Part shown: piece after piece, positions 54,241 through 64,000 of the stretch
How the letters are laid out: every line of letters starts with the position of its first letter
Numbering within the stretch: position 1 is the first letter of the stretch
Assembly (NCBI GenBank): GCA_963682175.1
Contig: OY821786.1
Coordinates: 27,240,501 to 27,304,500 of the forward strand
DNA length: 64,000 nt
Origin: Triglochin maritima
Lineage: Eukaryota > Streptophyta > Magnoliopsida > Alismatales > Juncaginaceae
Direction: 5' to 3'
The notes under the pieces: model-generated
Databases searched by the model: none
What the model saw: only the letters and a program-made list of their open reading frames with translations
What the model was told of the DNA's origin: nothing
Program-made: the position numbers and the translations under genes

Positions 54241-55955
54241 TGATTGATCGTTTTATATTAACCGCAAGTGCACGGACGCGTTGAAGCGGTGGCAAATACG
54301 GGTCGTCCACTGGGAGGTGTGTCGACTATTGGTTTGTGCGAAGGCGAGAGGTAAAGAAAGGGAAGAAAGATGTATTACACTACACTGCACTAATCTAAAC
54401 TAGTAAACAAGCAAGCTGAAATGAAATAACTAAACAACTAAGCTAAACAACTAATGAAGAAGATAAAAAGACAGGAATGGAAACCCCTAAGGGGTGGAGT
54501 GTTTATGTGTGTGCGCATGAATTAAGTGTGGTGTCGAATGCATACAATAAACTCAAGTTAGTTAGTGTTTGTTAATGCATAAGAGGTACCTAATGGCATA
54601 ACCTATCATTTACAACACTAAACTAATGTGATTAATATGAGCAATGCAAGGTTGTTATTAAGACACTTAGACAAGCATGGAATGTACCTAAGCTATGGCA
54701 GAAACCATCAAGTAAGGTTCTTAATAATTCAAACAAGCATACTAATATCAACACAAAACATTCATATTAAGCATTCAAACCATCTACATAACATGTACAC
54801 ACATCTACTCCACCCCCAAAGGGGATGGACTACTCACACATATTTAAACTAACTATTAAACACACATCTAACAAAATGAAGCATAATACTGAAATGAAAC
54901 TACACTAATCAAGCAAGAAATATTAAAGAAGCATAAAACAAAACAAGCACCACATTAAAGGAAATTAACTAAGCAAGAATTAACAAGATAATGTTAACAT
55001 CTATTATTAACTCACTCAAATTACAAGCAGCCCTTCCTCCACCAGAGTTTTGCTTCAATGTTTCACTCTTAGTAGGGAAGAAGGCCACGAAAGAGAGAGA
55101 TGGATACAATGGAAGGTGAAGAGTTCTATTTATAAGCATGGAAAAGCTAATCCGGGACAATCCCCCGATGTGGGACTAAACCAATACCAAAATAGCCTAA
55201 ACACACATTAATACAAGTCCAGGAGAAAGCTTAGCGGATCTGGGCTGATCCAGACCGCCAATTGGCGGCCTATACACTTCAGATCCGATTGGTTTTGGTT
55301 GTGGGCTTTGCTTGGAGTGTTTCTTGGTCTTGGATACATCTACTTTGTTTAGTGGAGCTCCGACCCGAATCGAATTGACAAAATACTCCCCATGATGGAG
55401 TGGAGTTTCCTGTTTTGCTCTTAGGTCCTTCTGTCTTACGTTCAGGTTCTTCTCCCTTGCATCTTGGTCCCCAGGTCTCACAATTAAGTAATTTTTCCTG
55501 CTTTTGGGTCCTTTCATGGCTCTTCTCTTCAAACCTCTTTATTTCTGAAATTCAAACATAAAACTCGTCATGTAGCATTGCTTAGGTGTAGGCCTGGCAA
55601 TCGTGTCGGGTCGTGTATTTTCGTGTCGTGTTTTTTTATACGCACTAGACAAATTATCCCAACCCGAACACGACACGGAATGAGTTCGTGTCTAGTTTTT
55701 AAAAACGAATACGACCCGTATAATTCCGTGTACGTTTCGTATACACACGAAAGCACCCTAAATATAACCATAAATGTCTTCATTAAAATATTTTCGGGCA
55801 CCAATATTTTCGTGTCGTGTTCCAAAAAAAAAAGGGACTAGGAAACTTTTAAACAAACGGACAATGTAAACTCTTCCGATGTGGGACTAAATGGTTTCCT
55901 ACGCTCACATATGCCAAGGATAGTTATAGTGTTGTTTCATCTTTATAGGTAAACA

Positions 55956-56022
55956 TGTGACATCGTAGTGGTTAGTCATCCTATTTCCTAAAAACCGGAG
56001 TTCGATTCCCCTCTCTGACATC
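55956..56022 (+). other. tRNA-like segment 1 inside the hAT element
   Basis: It has an A-box-like GTAGTGGTTAGTCATCC and a B-box GAGTTCGATTCCC about 30 bp apart, as in tRNA genes or tRNA-derived SINE heads. I cannot fold a full cloverleaf with confidence. Probably a SINE or tRNA-pseudogene remnant. Confidence 0.4.
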
Positions 56023-56062
56023 TTGATTTATTATTTTTTGATCAAAAAATATATAACCAAAG

Positions 56063-56125
56063 GTGTTGCTGCCGTTCGAACATGGGTCTTGAGAGGACAA
56101 TAGGCAATGGTTTACCACTCCAATA
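56063..56125 (-). other. tRNA-like segment 2 inside the hAT element
   Basis: The minus strand reads GGAGTGGTAAACCATTGCC, then CCCATGTTCGAACGGCAG: A-box-like and B-box-like motifs at tRNA spacing, opposite in direction to segment 1 and about 40 bp away. Confidence 0.35.
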
Positions 56126-56386
56126 ACAGGGTTTATTGTATATATTGGGTTTACTAAATATATAATAATAACGTGGGTGTACTTTCAGGTACACAACAAG
56201 TGAGACACGAAAACGACACGAAATTGATTCCGTGTACCACCCACACGACACGAAACACGAAATCAGTAAACCCAAACACGGAATTTTCGTGTCGTGTTTT
56301 CGTGTTCCGTGTCAAATTGTCAGGCCTACTTAGGTGTAAGATAATGGATATAAGGTACAAATACAAGCATGAAATGATATCAATCA

Positions 56387-57093
56387 AATACCCCCACACC
56401 TAAGTTTTTGCTAGTCCCGAGCAAAACAAAGAATGAGAAAAGCAAACGAAATACAAGAAATCCTAACTCACTTTCGTAGGAATCACGGTTTCACTTAGCA
56501 CGTGCAACAAGCCGTTAAACCTTCTTGTTGCCAAGGAGGAGGAGTGTTGTCTCCTGAGAGTTTTCAACTGATATACCCACAAAATCCGAACAAGATGCAT
56601 TATTCAATTTAGACACTCGACTCGTTGGACAAATTTTGTCGATCAATGGACGCGGTAATCCTACGGGCCGACTCTATATAGGTAATCAGTCCACACCTAG
56701 CCTAATAAACCATTCGTGCAAGTTAAATAAGGAATTAAGTGAAAGACATGGACAACCTCAACATCCTCAAGTGATACAAAGTGTAAGGTCCATTAAGGTT
56801 CTTATTTGCATTACCATTTTTTTCTTTTTTTTTCTTTTCACATTTTTTCTTCTTTTTCTTTTTATTAGTTGGAGCTTCATTCTCCCAGGGTTAGGTTTCG
56901 TGCATTATTGCCCATGAGGACTTACACTATCACGTACACCTTTCCTCAAATCTCCACATAGGGCAATCCCTACCACCCGTGTAACGGGAGTTCGGTCGAC
57001 GCATCCCAAGTCAGATGACTCAAAAGCACCAGGCACAAAGTCCCCTCAAACCTACTTTCCCGAGTGATAGGAGCCGTGCGAGAAGAGAGAACA
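56387..57093 (-). other. 3' non-coding region of element I
   Basis: Minus-strand match to E from about 24660 to 25376: purine tract, hairpin block (56461-56545; first stem CCTCCTTG-GCAA-CAAGAAGG, second stem with one mismatch), then the TCACTCGGG/GAGAAGAGAGAAC segment, where J is inserted. The remainder of I should lie beyond J, outside the window. Confidence 0.75.
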
Positions 57094-58352
57094 TGATTGA
57101 CATCATTTCATGCTTATATTTGTATCTTATATCCATTATCTTTCACCTAAACAATGCTATGTCACGAGTTTTATGTTTAGTTTTCAGGAATAAATAGGTT
57201 TGAAGAGATGAAGCATAAAAGGACCCAAAAGCTGTGAAAAATGACTGAATTGTGAGATCTGGGGACCAAGAACACCAACCAGGAAAGCCTCCAAGAAAGC
57301 CCAGACGAATCCGGACCCTGTAGACCACCAATTGGCGGTCTGGAACCGCTAATTGGCGGTCCAGGTGGATCCGAATCCGTTTAGCTTTTTCTGGTGTGTG
57401 TATTAGAGCGTTCTTATTCTATTTATGGTATTTGTTTAGTCCCACATCGGGGGATTGTCCCGGTTTAGCCTTTTCCATGGCTATAAATAGAACTCTTCAC
57501 CTTCCATTGTAATCACTCCATGCTTGTGGCCATTCTCCCTAATTGAAGTGGAAGCCTTGAAGCAAGAAACTCAATAGGGAGATGCTACTGGTCTTGTGAG
57601 TCTTCAATTAATAAAATTTTCTTTGTTTTGTGCTTCTTTTATTGTTGATGCATGTTTTAGTTTAATTGTCTTTTATTAAATCTAGCTTAGTTAATATGCC
57701 TTCTTATTTTAGTGTAATAGTTAGGGTAATGTGTAGTGAGTAAAACCACTCCCCTTTTGGGGGGTGGAGATGATTATCATATATGCAATTAAGGAAGGAA
57801 GGATGTTTATGTTGAAATGTGTTGATTAATATGAATGCATACTTGCTTGTTAGAATAGAACACTTCACTAGATGGGTTTTGCCATGATAAGTAGACACCT
57901 CCCATACTTGCTTAGTTTCTTAAATAACCAGCTTGTGTTTATGAATGTTAATCAAAATAGGTTAGTGATTTAATTGATAGGTTTTGCCATGATAAGTAGA
58001 CACCTCCCATACATGCAAACACTACCTACACTTGTGCCTATAGGAAGATATTTTTGCCTCCTTATTGTGTATGTGTAGTCACTCCACCCCCTAAGGGGTC
58101 TCTCTCTCTTACTGATTTCTCCATAGTGTCAAGTTTCTCTAGCTTAGTTGAAGTATTCGTTTATTTTGTTTCCTTCGCATTTGCTTCTTCGTGTTAGCAT
58201 AGTTTAGGTTAGCATAAACAACTTTCTTCCATCTTTCTTTGCCACTTGATTTCTGATAAGCAAGAGCAAGCTCACCTCCCTGAGGATGACCCGTACTTGC
58301 CACCGCTTCATCGCGGCCGTGCACTTGTGGTAGAAATATAAAACGTTCAACA
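57094..58352 (+). repeat. 5' LTR of autonomous element J
   Basis: 1259 bp, TGATTGACATCATTTCATGC...ACGTTCAACA. GGACC/TGACT sites at 57221, 57242 and 57263 (21-bp steps, two units fewer than E), palindromes ACCACCAATTGGCGGT and ACCGCTAATTGGCGGT (57324-57360, 21 bp apart), USE-like GTCCCACATCG (57439-57449), TATA at 57482. The right copy and the duplication are outside the window; the left flank is GAACA. Confidence 0.9.
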
Positions 58353-58358
58353 AGTTTT

Positions 58359-58375
58359 TGGCGCCGTTGCCGGGG
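58359..58375 (+). other. tRNA-Asp primer-binding site of J
   Basis: TGGCGCCGTTGCCGGGG, perfect, six bases after the LTR. Confidence 0.92.
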
Positions 58376-59406
58376 AGGTGCCAGTCCAGACTCTTGTTTG
58401 GACGATTCGAGTGGATTTAATTTTTGTCTTGTAGTTTTCTTTGTTTCAGGAGACTCACATTGAAAAGGGGAAGCATCTGGTGAAGTTTGGAGGCGGTTTG
58501 AGAGAAGACAACCGCCAATCAGCGGTCTACAACCGCCAACTGGCGGTCTGGTTGTTTCATTTCACCTCGAAATTTCTTTGGAGTATTTCGTTATATGATA
58601 TAGTGGTCTGGGACGTAATTTGGCATGTTTTGACTTATAGTTTGTTCCCAGATCAATAATCAAACTTCCCTTAAGCAACTTGGACCCTAAAACTCAAAGC
58701 AAAAGATTAGGCATTCTTTTTGTTTAGGCCATGCATCATGTATGTGACTTTGGCACTTAGATTGTCTTTTATCTTAGCTTTATTTTCTGTTGCTGAGAGC
58801 TGGCGTGAGGTACTCACCTTCTACTCTCATTCATGCATTTCGTATGAACATGCATTAGTTAGTAGGAAGTGCATTGCAACAAGTGTGAGTTGAGCGTTGT
58901 TTGGAATGTTGATTGCTAGATTTAGGACTCCAAAACGCTACTAAGGAGGGGTTGTCCCGTAAAAGATAAGGTGGGGGATTTCATCACTCTTTCCTTCGCC
59001 CCAAAAACCACACTAATCAAGAGCCTAATTTTAAAATCAAGTAGACATTGGCCCTAAGGATCTTGGACGCATTAGGAGAGTGATCTGGTCCCGACCGTCA
59101 TGACCTGATCGGCGTTGCCCACTTTGTCGATAGTAGGAGAGACGAGATCCCCGGATCTTGGCTCACTTGCTTGGCTTTGTGGTCCTCGTTGTAGGGAGGT
59201 GAGGCGTGTTGAGGCCGTGTGACCTCGCAGTTAGGTGTCGTCTAGCTGTAAGGACCTATAGCGACCTTAGGATTGTTTGAGCCTTGTTTGCTTGTGTGCT
59301 TCTACCTGTACCCATCCGCCGTAGCTTAAGGACTTCTTCCCTTCTCTCCTGAGTCATTCTTTCTCTCCTGTGTTCCCTCGTCTTCTCTTCTACGTACATT
59401 CTTCAT
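58376..59406 (+). other. Leader of element J
   Basis: No gene. Palindromes ACCGCCAATCAGCGGT and ACCGCCAACTGGCGGT (58511-58547, 21 bp apart), donor-like TGAG|GTACTC with intron start at 58810 (435 nt after the PBS), GATAAGGTGGGGGATTTCATC near 58965, then pyrimidine-rich sequence before gag. Confidence 0.78.
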
Positions 59407-62400
59407 TTGAAAAAAAAAAAAGAGTTGTGGTTTGTGTGTGCACCTTTGTGCATGCTTTCGTGGACACGAGACGAGAGTGGTCGTTTGACGAGGAGCGTTG
59501 TCAATCCGGCTTCGGTCATCGATTTCTCGACACCTTCCTCCTCTCGTGTCGCACGTAGTTCGGGTCCAATGGCTGCTAATTTCCGTGAGGAGGAGCAGTT
59601 GCTGGACCCACCTGTTCCACCTGTGCTTCCAGTTGTCGTTCCCAAACCTCTTCGTGATCGATGCTACCCGAGCCGTACAACTCTGCCCTCATGCATCGTA
59701 TTGCTAGAGGCAAATGGGAACCATTTTGAGGTCAAGCCTCAGTTTATTTCCATGCTCCCTCATTTCACTGGGAAAGGTGACCCCTATATCTTTCTCAGGG
59801 AATTTGAGGAGGTTTGTGCTATGTTCAAACTGCAACAACTTAGCACAGACTCCATTCATCTTAGGCTTGTCCCCTTTGCGCTTAAGGATGACGCCAAGAA
59901 GTGGTTGTACAGCAACCAGGCGAATGCCTTCAGGACTTGGGATGAGTTTCAGTATGCATTCCTCAAAAAGTATTTTCCAAATCATCGGACTCAAAAATTG
60001 AGGAACGAAATCAATTCGTTCTATCAACATGAGACCGAATCATTTCATGCATACTTAGAGAGGTTCAAGGAGCTACTATCCTCATGCCCTCACCATGACA
60101 TTGAGTTGTGGCGTCTGTGTCAGATTATCTACGAGGGTCTTCACATTCCATCTAGAACGCTCCTTGAGTCCATGTGTCAAGGAGAGTTCTTGGGAAAGGA
60201 TGAAAGGGAGGCATGGACTTTCCTAGAAGACCTCGCCGAGAAAACAATGCAATGGGAGAGTGTGAGGGAACCACCTGCATCATCTAGTATAGGAGCAAGG
60301 ATCGCGAATGCAAACTCGACTAGATCGGGTTCCGCATTTGCTGTCGATTCCACTACGGCCACCGAGGCGCGCATGGCGGCCTTAATGCGCCGTATGGATT
60401 CGATTGAGCTCCAAAACCAGCACGATGTATCTCATGTGTCTGCATCTGGTTCAGTTCCATGTCATTTATGTGGTAGGATATGTCATATAGGGGGTGAGTG
60501 TGCATCCATTCCTCCTGAGATGGAACATGTAAATGCCATCTATGATAGATCCAGGAATGACCCATATTCATCATCATATAACCCTGGATGGAGGAACCAC
60601 CCTAATTTTTCATGGAACCATAACAATGCCCCAGGTGGTCCTTCAAACTTTTCTCGACCACCTAACCGACCACACTACCCTCCCATGCATTCACAGTCTC
60701 ATCAGCCACCCCAAAGTCAGAATACCAACCAACCAGGTTTCCCAAATTCTAACAACTTGGAAACCCGGTTTAATTCGTTTGAGAACTTAACTCGTGGACT
60801 TGAGAACTCTGTAAAAAACTTTATGTCATCCACGAGTCAAGTTCTCACTTCGAATCAGCAGACCATCAAATCTCTCGAGCTTCAGATGGGTCAGTTGGCT
60901 CAGTCTGTACATGAGAGAGAGAGAAGGAGCCTGCCTAGCCAACCTGTGGCTAACCCCCATGCTCAACAACACTCGAACATGCAAAATGCAAGTTCAAGAC
61001 CACAGGGGGGGCAAGTGAACTACGTGGAAGAACCTGTGGACCATGTTAATGCCATTGTGACCCTGAGAAATGGGAAGCAGGTCAACAACCACGTATCATT
61101 GCCAGAAAATCCATCTGTGCCACCCCTTTGTGGGAATGATGGTGAGGAAGAGGCCGAGGGTGAGAGTAATACACCAAAGCCTCCTTCTCCGGCTCCACCC
61201 AAGACATACCTACCAAGAGCTCCTTATCCTAGTAGGTTGTCTAAGAAACAGAGTGACAGTGTGGATAAGATGATGGAGATATTTAAGAAAGTGAATGTCA
61301 ACATTCCTTTGTTAGACATGATTCAACAAATACCTCCATATGCAAAATTCCTGAAGGATCTCTGTACAACTAAGAGGAAAACCAATGTCCCTAGCAAAGC
61401 CTTTTTGGCGGCTAATGTGAGTTCGATCATCTCGAACCCAACATACATAAAATTGAAGGACCCGGGCAGTCCAACAATTTCATGTATAATTGGGGACTCT
61501 CGCATTAACAATGTTTTACTAGATCTAGGGTCGGCGGTTAACCTCTTACCTGCTTCTGTGTATCAACGATTAAGCCTAGGCACTCTCAAGCCTACGAAAA
61601 CAACTTTGCAGTTGGCTGATCGTTCGATCAAAGTCCCGTTGGGGGTCATTGAAGATGTCCTAATCAAGGTCGGTGATTTCATATTTCCTGTTGATTTCGT
61701 CGTCCTTGAGACCGAACCAATTAAGACTACCCACTCTCAGATTCCATTGATTTTGGGTAGACCTTTTTTGGCGACGTCAAATGCCTTGATCAATTGTCGT
61801 ACTGGACTCAAGAAATTGTCGTTCGGGAACTTGACCGCGACATTCCATGTGTTCAATATGGCTAGGCAGCCGGCATCTTCCGAGGTCCCCATGGAAGTCA
61901 ATCTTATCCGGGACTTGGAAGAAGAATTGGAAGAAGAGTACCCCCTGATTCATGAGAATTTAAATGATTACTTCATGGATGAGTCTGATCATGAAGAGGA
62001 CGGGGGTGAGTTGAGCAATGATGTGCATGTTGTTCAGTACATGCGAGCTCCTCCTATCTTACATCTCGAGCTAGATATCACGCCTCACCTGGAGGAGCCA
62101 CCCACACCTGAGCTCAAAGAACTCCCCAAGGAATTGAAACACGTTTTTCTTGGTCCCGATAGGTCATTTCCGGTGATTATTTCATCGACGTTGACTGGTG
62201 ATCAGGAAGAACGGTTGATTCAAGTCCTAAAGGAGCACAAATCAGCCATTGGGTGGTCCTTGAGGGACATTAAAGGGATAAGTCCCGACGTCGTGCAGCA
62301 CCACATCTTTATGGAGGATGAGGCACGATCACGTCGCGACCCACAGAGGCGTTTAAATCCAGCCATGACAGAAGTAGTTAAGAAAGAGATCATCAAGTGT

Positions 62401-62445
62401 TTAGATCATGGCATCATTTTCCCCATTCGGACAGTACTTGGGTAA
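59407..62445 (+). CDS. Gag-protease (and start of RT) of element J
   Basis: A 1012-codon ORF; the Met before AANFREEEQ (near 59569) may be the real start, as the preceding residues are low-complexity. [15 protein letters not shown] near residue 80; Retrotrans_gag core at about 110-275 ([49 protein letters not shown]); CCHC knuckle [14 protein letters not shown] near 351; [17 protein letters not shown]; protease [17 protein letters not shown] near 700 and [20 protein letters not shown] near 783; acidic segment; then the conserved lead-in to RT ([38 protein letters not shown]). The ORF leaves the RT frame near 62436 through what looks like a 1-bp loss. Confidence 0.9.
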   Translation: MKKKKELWFVCAPLCMLSWTRDESGRLTRSVVNPASVIDFSTPSSSRVARSSGPMAANFREEEQLLDPPVPPVLPVVVPKPLRDRCYPSRTTLPSCIVLLEANGNHFEVKPQFISMLPHFTGKGDPYIFLREFEEVCAMFKLQQLSTDSIHLRLVPFALKDDAKKWLYSNQANAFRTWDEFQYAFLKKYFPNHRTQKLRNEINSFYQHETESFHAYLERFKELLSSCPHHDIELWRLCQIIYEGLHIPSRTLLESMCQGEFLGKDEREAWTFLEDLAEKTMQWESVREPPASSSIGARIANANSTRSGSAFAVDSTTATEARMAALMRRMDSIELQNQHDVSHVSASGSVPCHLCGRICHIGGECASIPPEMEHVNAIYDRSRNDPYSSSYNPGWRNHPNFSWNHNNAPGGPSNFSRPPNRPHYPPMHSQSHQPPQSQNTNQPGFPNSNNLETRFNSFENLTRGLENSVKNFMSSTSQVLTSNQQTIKSLELQMGQLAQSVHERERRSLPSQPVANPHAQQHSNMQNASSRPQGGQVNYVEEPVDHVNAIVTLRNGKQVNNHVSLPENPSVPPLCGNDGEEEAEGESNTPKPPSPAPPKTYLPRAPYPSRLSKKQSDSVDKMMEIFKKVNVNIPLLDMIQQIPPYAKFLKDLCTTKRKTNVPSKAFLAANVSSIISNPTYIKLKDPGSPTISCIIGDSRINNVLLDLGSAVNLLPASVYQRLSLGTLKPTKTTLQLADRSIKVPLGVIEDVLIKVGDFIFPVDFVVLETEPIKTTHSQIPLILGRPFLATSNALINCRTGLKKLSFGNLTATFHVFNMARQPASSEVPMEVNLIRDLEEELEEEYPLIHENLNDYFMDESDHEEDGGELSNDVHVVQYMRAPPILHLELDITPHLEEPPTPELKELPKELKHVFLGPDRSFPVIISSTLTGDQEERLIQVLKEHKSAIGWSLRDIKGISPDVVQHHIFMEDEARSRRDPQRRLNPAMTEVVKKEIIKCLDHGIIFPIRTVLG

Positions 62446-63599
62446 GTCTTGTCCAGGTTGTGCCCAAGAAGTCGGGTATCACTGTTGTCCAGAATGACAA
62501 CAATGAGCTTGTACCCACACGACTTAAAACTGGGTGGCGAGTTTGTATTGACTATAAGAAGTTGAACGCGGTCACGCGTAAGGACCACTTCCCTCTACCT
62601 TTCATCGACCAAATGTTGGAGAGACTCGCCGAGCACGCCTATTACTGTTTCCTTGATGGTTATTCGGGGTACAATCAAATCCCAGTCGCCCCCGAAGACC
62701 AGGAGAAAACCACGTTCACTTGTCCTTTTGGGACGTTTGCCTATAGACGGATGTCTTTTGGGCTATGCAATGCACCTGCAACATTCCAACGTTGCATGTT
62801 AAGTATCTTTTCCGATATGGTCGAGAACTTCCTTGAGATCTTCATGGATGATTTCTCGGTTCATGGCACCTCCTTTGATGAGTGCTTGCACCACTTGAGC
62901 CTTGTTCTCAAAAGGTGTTCGGAAACGAACTTAGCCCTTAATTGGGAAAAGTGTCATTTCATGGTCACAAAAGGCATCGTGTTGGGTCACGTGGTATCTT
63001 GTGATGGTATCGAGGTGGATAGGGCAAAGATTGAGCTTATTTCTAAGCTTCCGCCACCCACCTCGGTAAAAGAAATCCGTTCATTCCTTGGACACGCCGG
63101 TTTTTACCGGCGATTCATTAAGGATTTCAGCAAGATAGCTCGTCCTTTGACGAGCTTGCTTGCTAAAGGAACCTCCTTTGAGTTCACACCCGAGTGCCTG
63201 ACTGCTTTTGAGTTTCTGAAGCGTGAGTTGACCTCCGCTCCTATTATTAAGGTACCGGTGTGGACTCTACCGTTCGAGCTGATGTGTGATGCTTCTGATT
63301 ACGCGATAGGAGCGGTTTTGGGTCAGAAAGTCGACAAATTGTCTCATGTGATCTATTATGCAAGTCGTACTCTCAATGACGCCCAACTCAACTACTCCGT
63401 TACTGAGAAAGAGTTCCTCGCGATCATATTTGCGTTGGAAAATTTTCGTCAGTACCTCATAGGGTCGCATGTCATCATCTACACTGATCACTCAGCTCTT
63501 CGCTACCTTTTGTCTAAAAAGGATGCGAAACCCCGTCTCATGCGTTGGATCTTGTTGTTACAAGAATTCGACCTTGAAATACGGGACAAGAAGGGATGA
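62397..63599 (+). CDS. Reverse transcriptase-RNase H of element J
   Basis: A 400-codon continuation of pol in another frame (the Met is incidental). [74 protein letters not shown], catalytic FMDD (62842-62853), LGHVVS. RNase [47 protein letters not shown]. It reverse-transcribes the element RNA. The frame closes at a TGA (63597-63599) inside the conserved KKG-ENVVADHLSR segment, so this is a single nonsense change, not the natural end. All catalytic residues I can check are present. Confidence 0.9.
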   Translation: MFRSWHHFPHSDSTWVSLVQVVPKKSGITVVQNDNNELVPTRLKTGWRVCIDYKKLNAVTRKDHFPLPFIDQMLERLAEHAYYCFLDGYSGYNQIPVAPEDQEKTTFTCPFGTFAYRRMSFGLCNAPATFQRCMLSIFSDMVENFLEIFMDDFSVHGTSFDECLHHLSLVLKRCSETNLALNWEKCHFMVTKGIVLGHVVSCDGIEVDRAKIELISKLPPPTSVKEIRSFLGHAGFYRRFIKDFSKIARPLTSLLAKGTSFEFTPECLTAFEFLKRELTSAPIIKVPVWTLPFELMCDASDYAIGAVLGQKVDKLSHVIYYASRTLNDAQLNYSVTEKEFLAIIFALENFRQYLIGSHVIIYTDHSALRYLLSKKDAKPRLMRWILLLQEFDLEIRDKKG

Positions 63600-64000
63600 G
63601 AGAATGTCGTGGCTGATCACCTATCTCGCATCCCCATTGATCTTTCACCGGATCCACCGGTGAACGAGTTTTTTCCTGATGAGAACCTTATGGCAATAGC
63701 CTCACCTCCCTGGTTCGCTGACATTGTGAACTATCTAGCAACCGGGGAGGTGCCGGCTCATTGGAGACACAGTGAGACAGCGAAGTTCAAGTCGTTAGTC
63801 AAGCACTTCTATTGGGATGATCGATACTTATTTAAGTATTGTGCTGATCAAATCATAAGGAGGTGCATTCCTGACGACGAGATTCAGAGTGTCTTGTCCT
63901 TTTGCCATAAGGAGGCATGTGGTGGGCACTTCGGTGCCAAGAAAACCGCTGCCAAAGTACTCCAATGCGGTTTTTACTGGCCCACATTGTTCCAAGACGC
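63600..64000 (+). CDS. End of RNase H and start of integrase of J (partial, runs off the window)
   Basis: The same frame continues after the TGA: ENVVADHLSRI (RNase H end), WFADIVNYLATGEVPAHW, FYWDDRYLFKYCADQIIRRC, then the N-terminal zinc-binding part of integrase (SFCHKEACGGHFGAKKTAAK, FYWPTLFQD). The HHCC cysteines and the DDE core should lie beyond the edge. No further stop is seen to the end of the window. Confidence 0.85.

Larger units (their letters stand above)
55589..56328. mobile_element. Non-autonomous hAT-like DNA transposon
   Basis: 740 bp with terminal inverted repeats TAGGCCTGGCAAT and TAGGCCTGACAAT, flanked by perfect 8-bp duplications CTTAGGTG (55581-55588, 56329-56336). The empty site is seen in the E LTR (GCATTGCTTAGGTGTAAG on the same strand). 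CGTGTCGTGT-type subterminal repeats fill both ends. No transposase ORF. The 8-bp duplication and GGCCTGGCAA end are typical of hAT. It carries two tRNA-like segments in its centre. Confidence 0.88.
54241..56386 (-). repeat. 3' LTR of element I, carrying a DNA transposon
   Basis: E-type LTR: sense start TGATTGATATCATTTCATGC, sense end ACGATCAATCA. 2146 bp in all, 1398 bp without the 748-bp insert and duplicated target. One palindrome CCGCCAATTGGCGG (55255-55268); the second unit of the usual pair is deleted. USE-like complement at 55166-55176 and TATA complement at 55127-55134. The internal region of I follows on the right, starting with the purine tract complement AATACCCCCACACC. Confidence 0.85.

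Noticed and set aside
55956..56022. Functional tRNA gene
   Set aside because: Only A- and B-box-like motifs are visible; acceptor and anticodon stems are not convincing, and it lies inside a transposon.

Overview
This window is plant (angiosperm) genomic DNA made almost entirely of nested LTR retrotransposons. I recognise no host gene, rRNA or standalone functional tRNA gene. The plant call rests on three things. Several Ty3-gypsy elements have a primer-binding site TGGCGCCGTTGCCGGGG, the complement of the plant tRNA-Asp 3' end. Their gag/protease/RT motifs ([38 protein letters not shown]) are Athila-like. Sirevirus-type, Ale-type and other Ty1-copia remains are also present. The species cannot be read from the sequence.

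Layout, left to right. (1) 28-13832: a minus-strand Sirevirus-type copia (C1) carries an Athila-like element (B), which carries a young, complete, minus-strand gag-protease element (A, 3195-10423, 5-bp duplication ATGCA). (2) 13833-17262: a decayed plus-strand Ty1-copia (D). (3) 17528-18028: a minus-strand copia gag fragment, followed by element E (18034-26932, duplication CCCAT, two 1556-bp LTRs), a young gag-protease element with a 1053-codon ORF and no RT or integrase. (4) 27097-33160: Ale-type copia remains split by a 1.8-kb chromovirus-like solo LTR. (5) 33165-38079: a chimeric junction and an internally deleted Sirevirus (C2) carrying a solo LTR. (6) 38080-38777: more Ale remains. (7) 38778-49108: decayed Athila-like F (holding a solo LTR), truncated G and a further LTR. 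(8) 49109-50062: a probable LINE 3' fragment. (9) 50063-64000: decayed minus-strand H (holding a solo LTR) is entered by element I. The LTR of I carries a 740-bp hAT-like DNA transposon, and its internal region is entered by J, a nearly intact gag-protease-RT-RNase H-integrase element that runs off the right edge.

How the parts may work together. J encodes the polymerase functions. A, E and H encode only gag and protease, but A and E keep the signals a retroelement needs in cis: LTR ends, PBS, long leader, purine tract. E and J share LTR ends, palindromes and leader organisation, so E is plausibly mobilised in trans by J-like elements. The most interesting signal is regulatory. The elements in which I could locate it carry family-specific palindromes in pairs, with centres 21 bp apart (E, J, B) or 32 bp apart (A, G and two solo LTRs). 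Where both regions are present, the pair occurs in U3 and again in the leader. Several LTR families also carry GGACC-type repeats at about 21-bp steps, and the Sirevirus and chromovirus-like LTRs carry paired CGGTCGACCG sites 19-22 bp apart. Three consecutive hairpins are conserved just upstream of the purine tract in five copies, and a 5' splice-donor-like GGTACGT sits at a constant place in six leaders.
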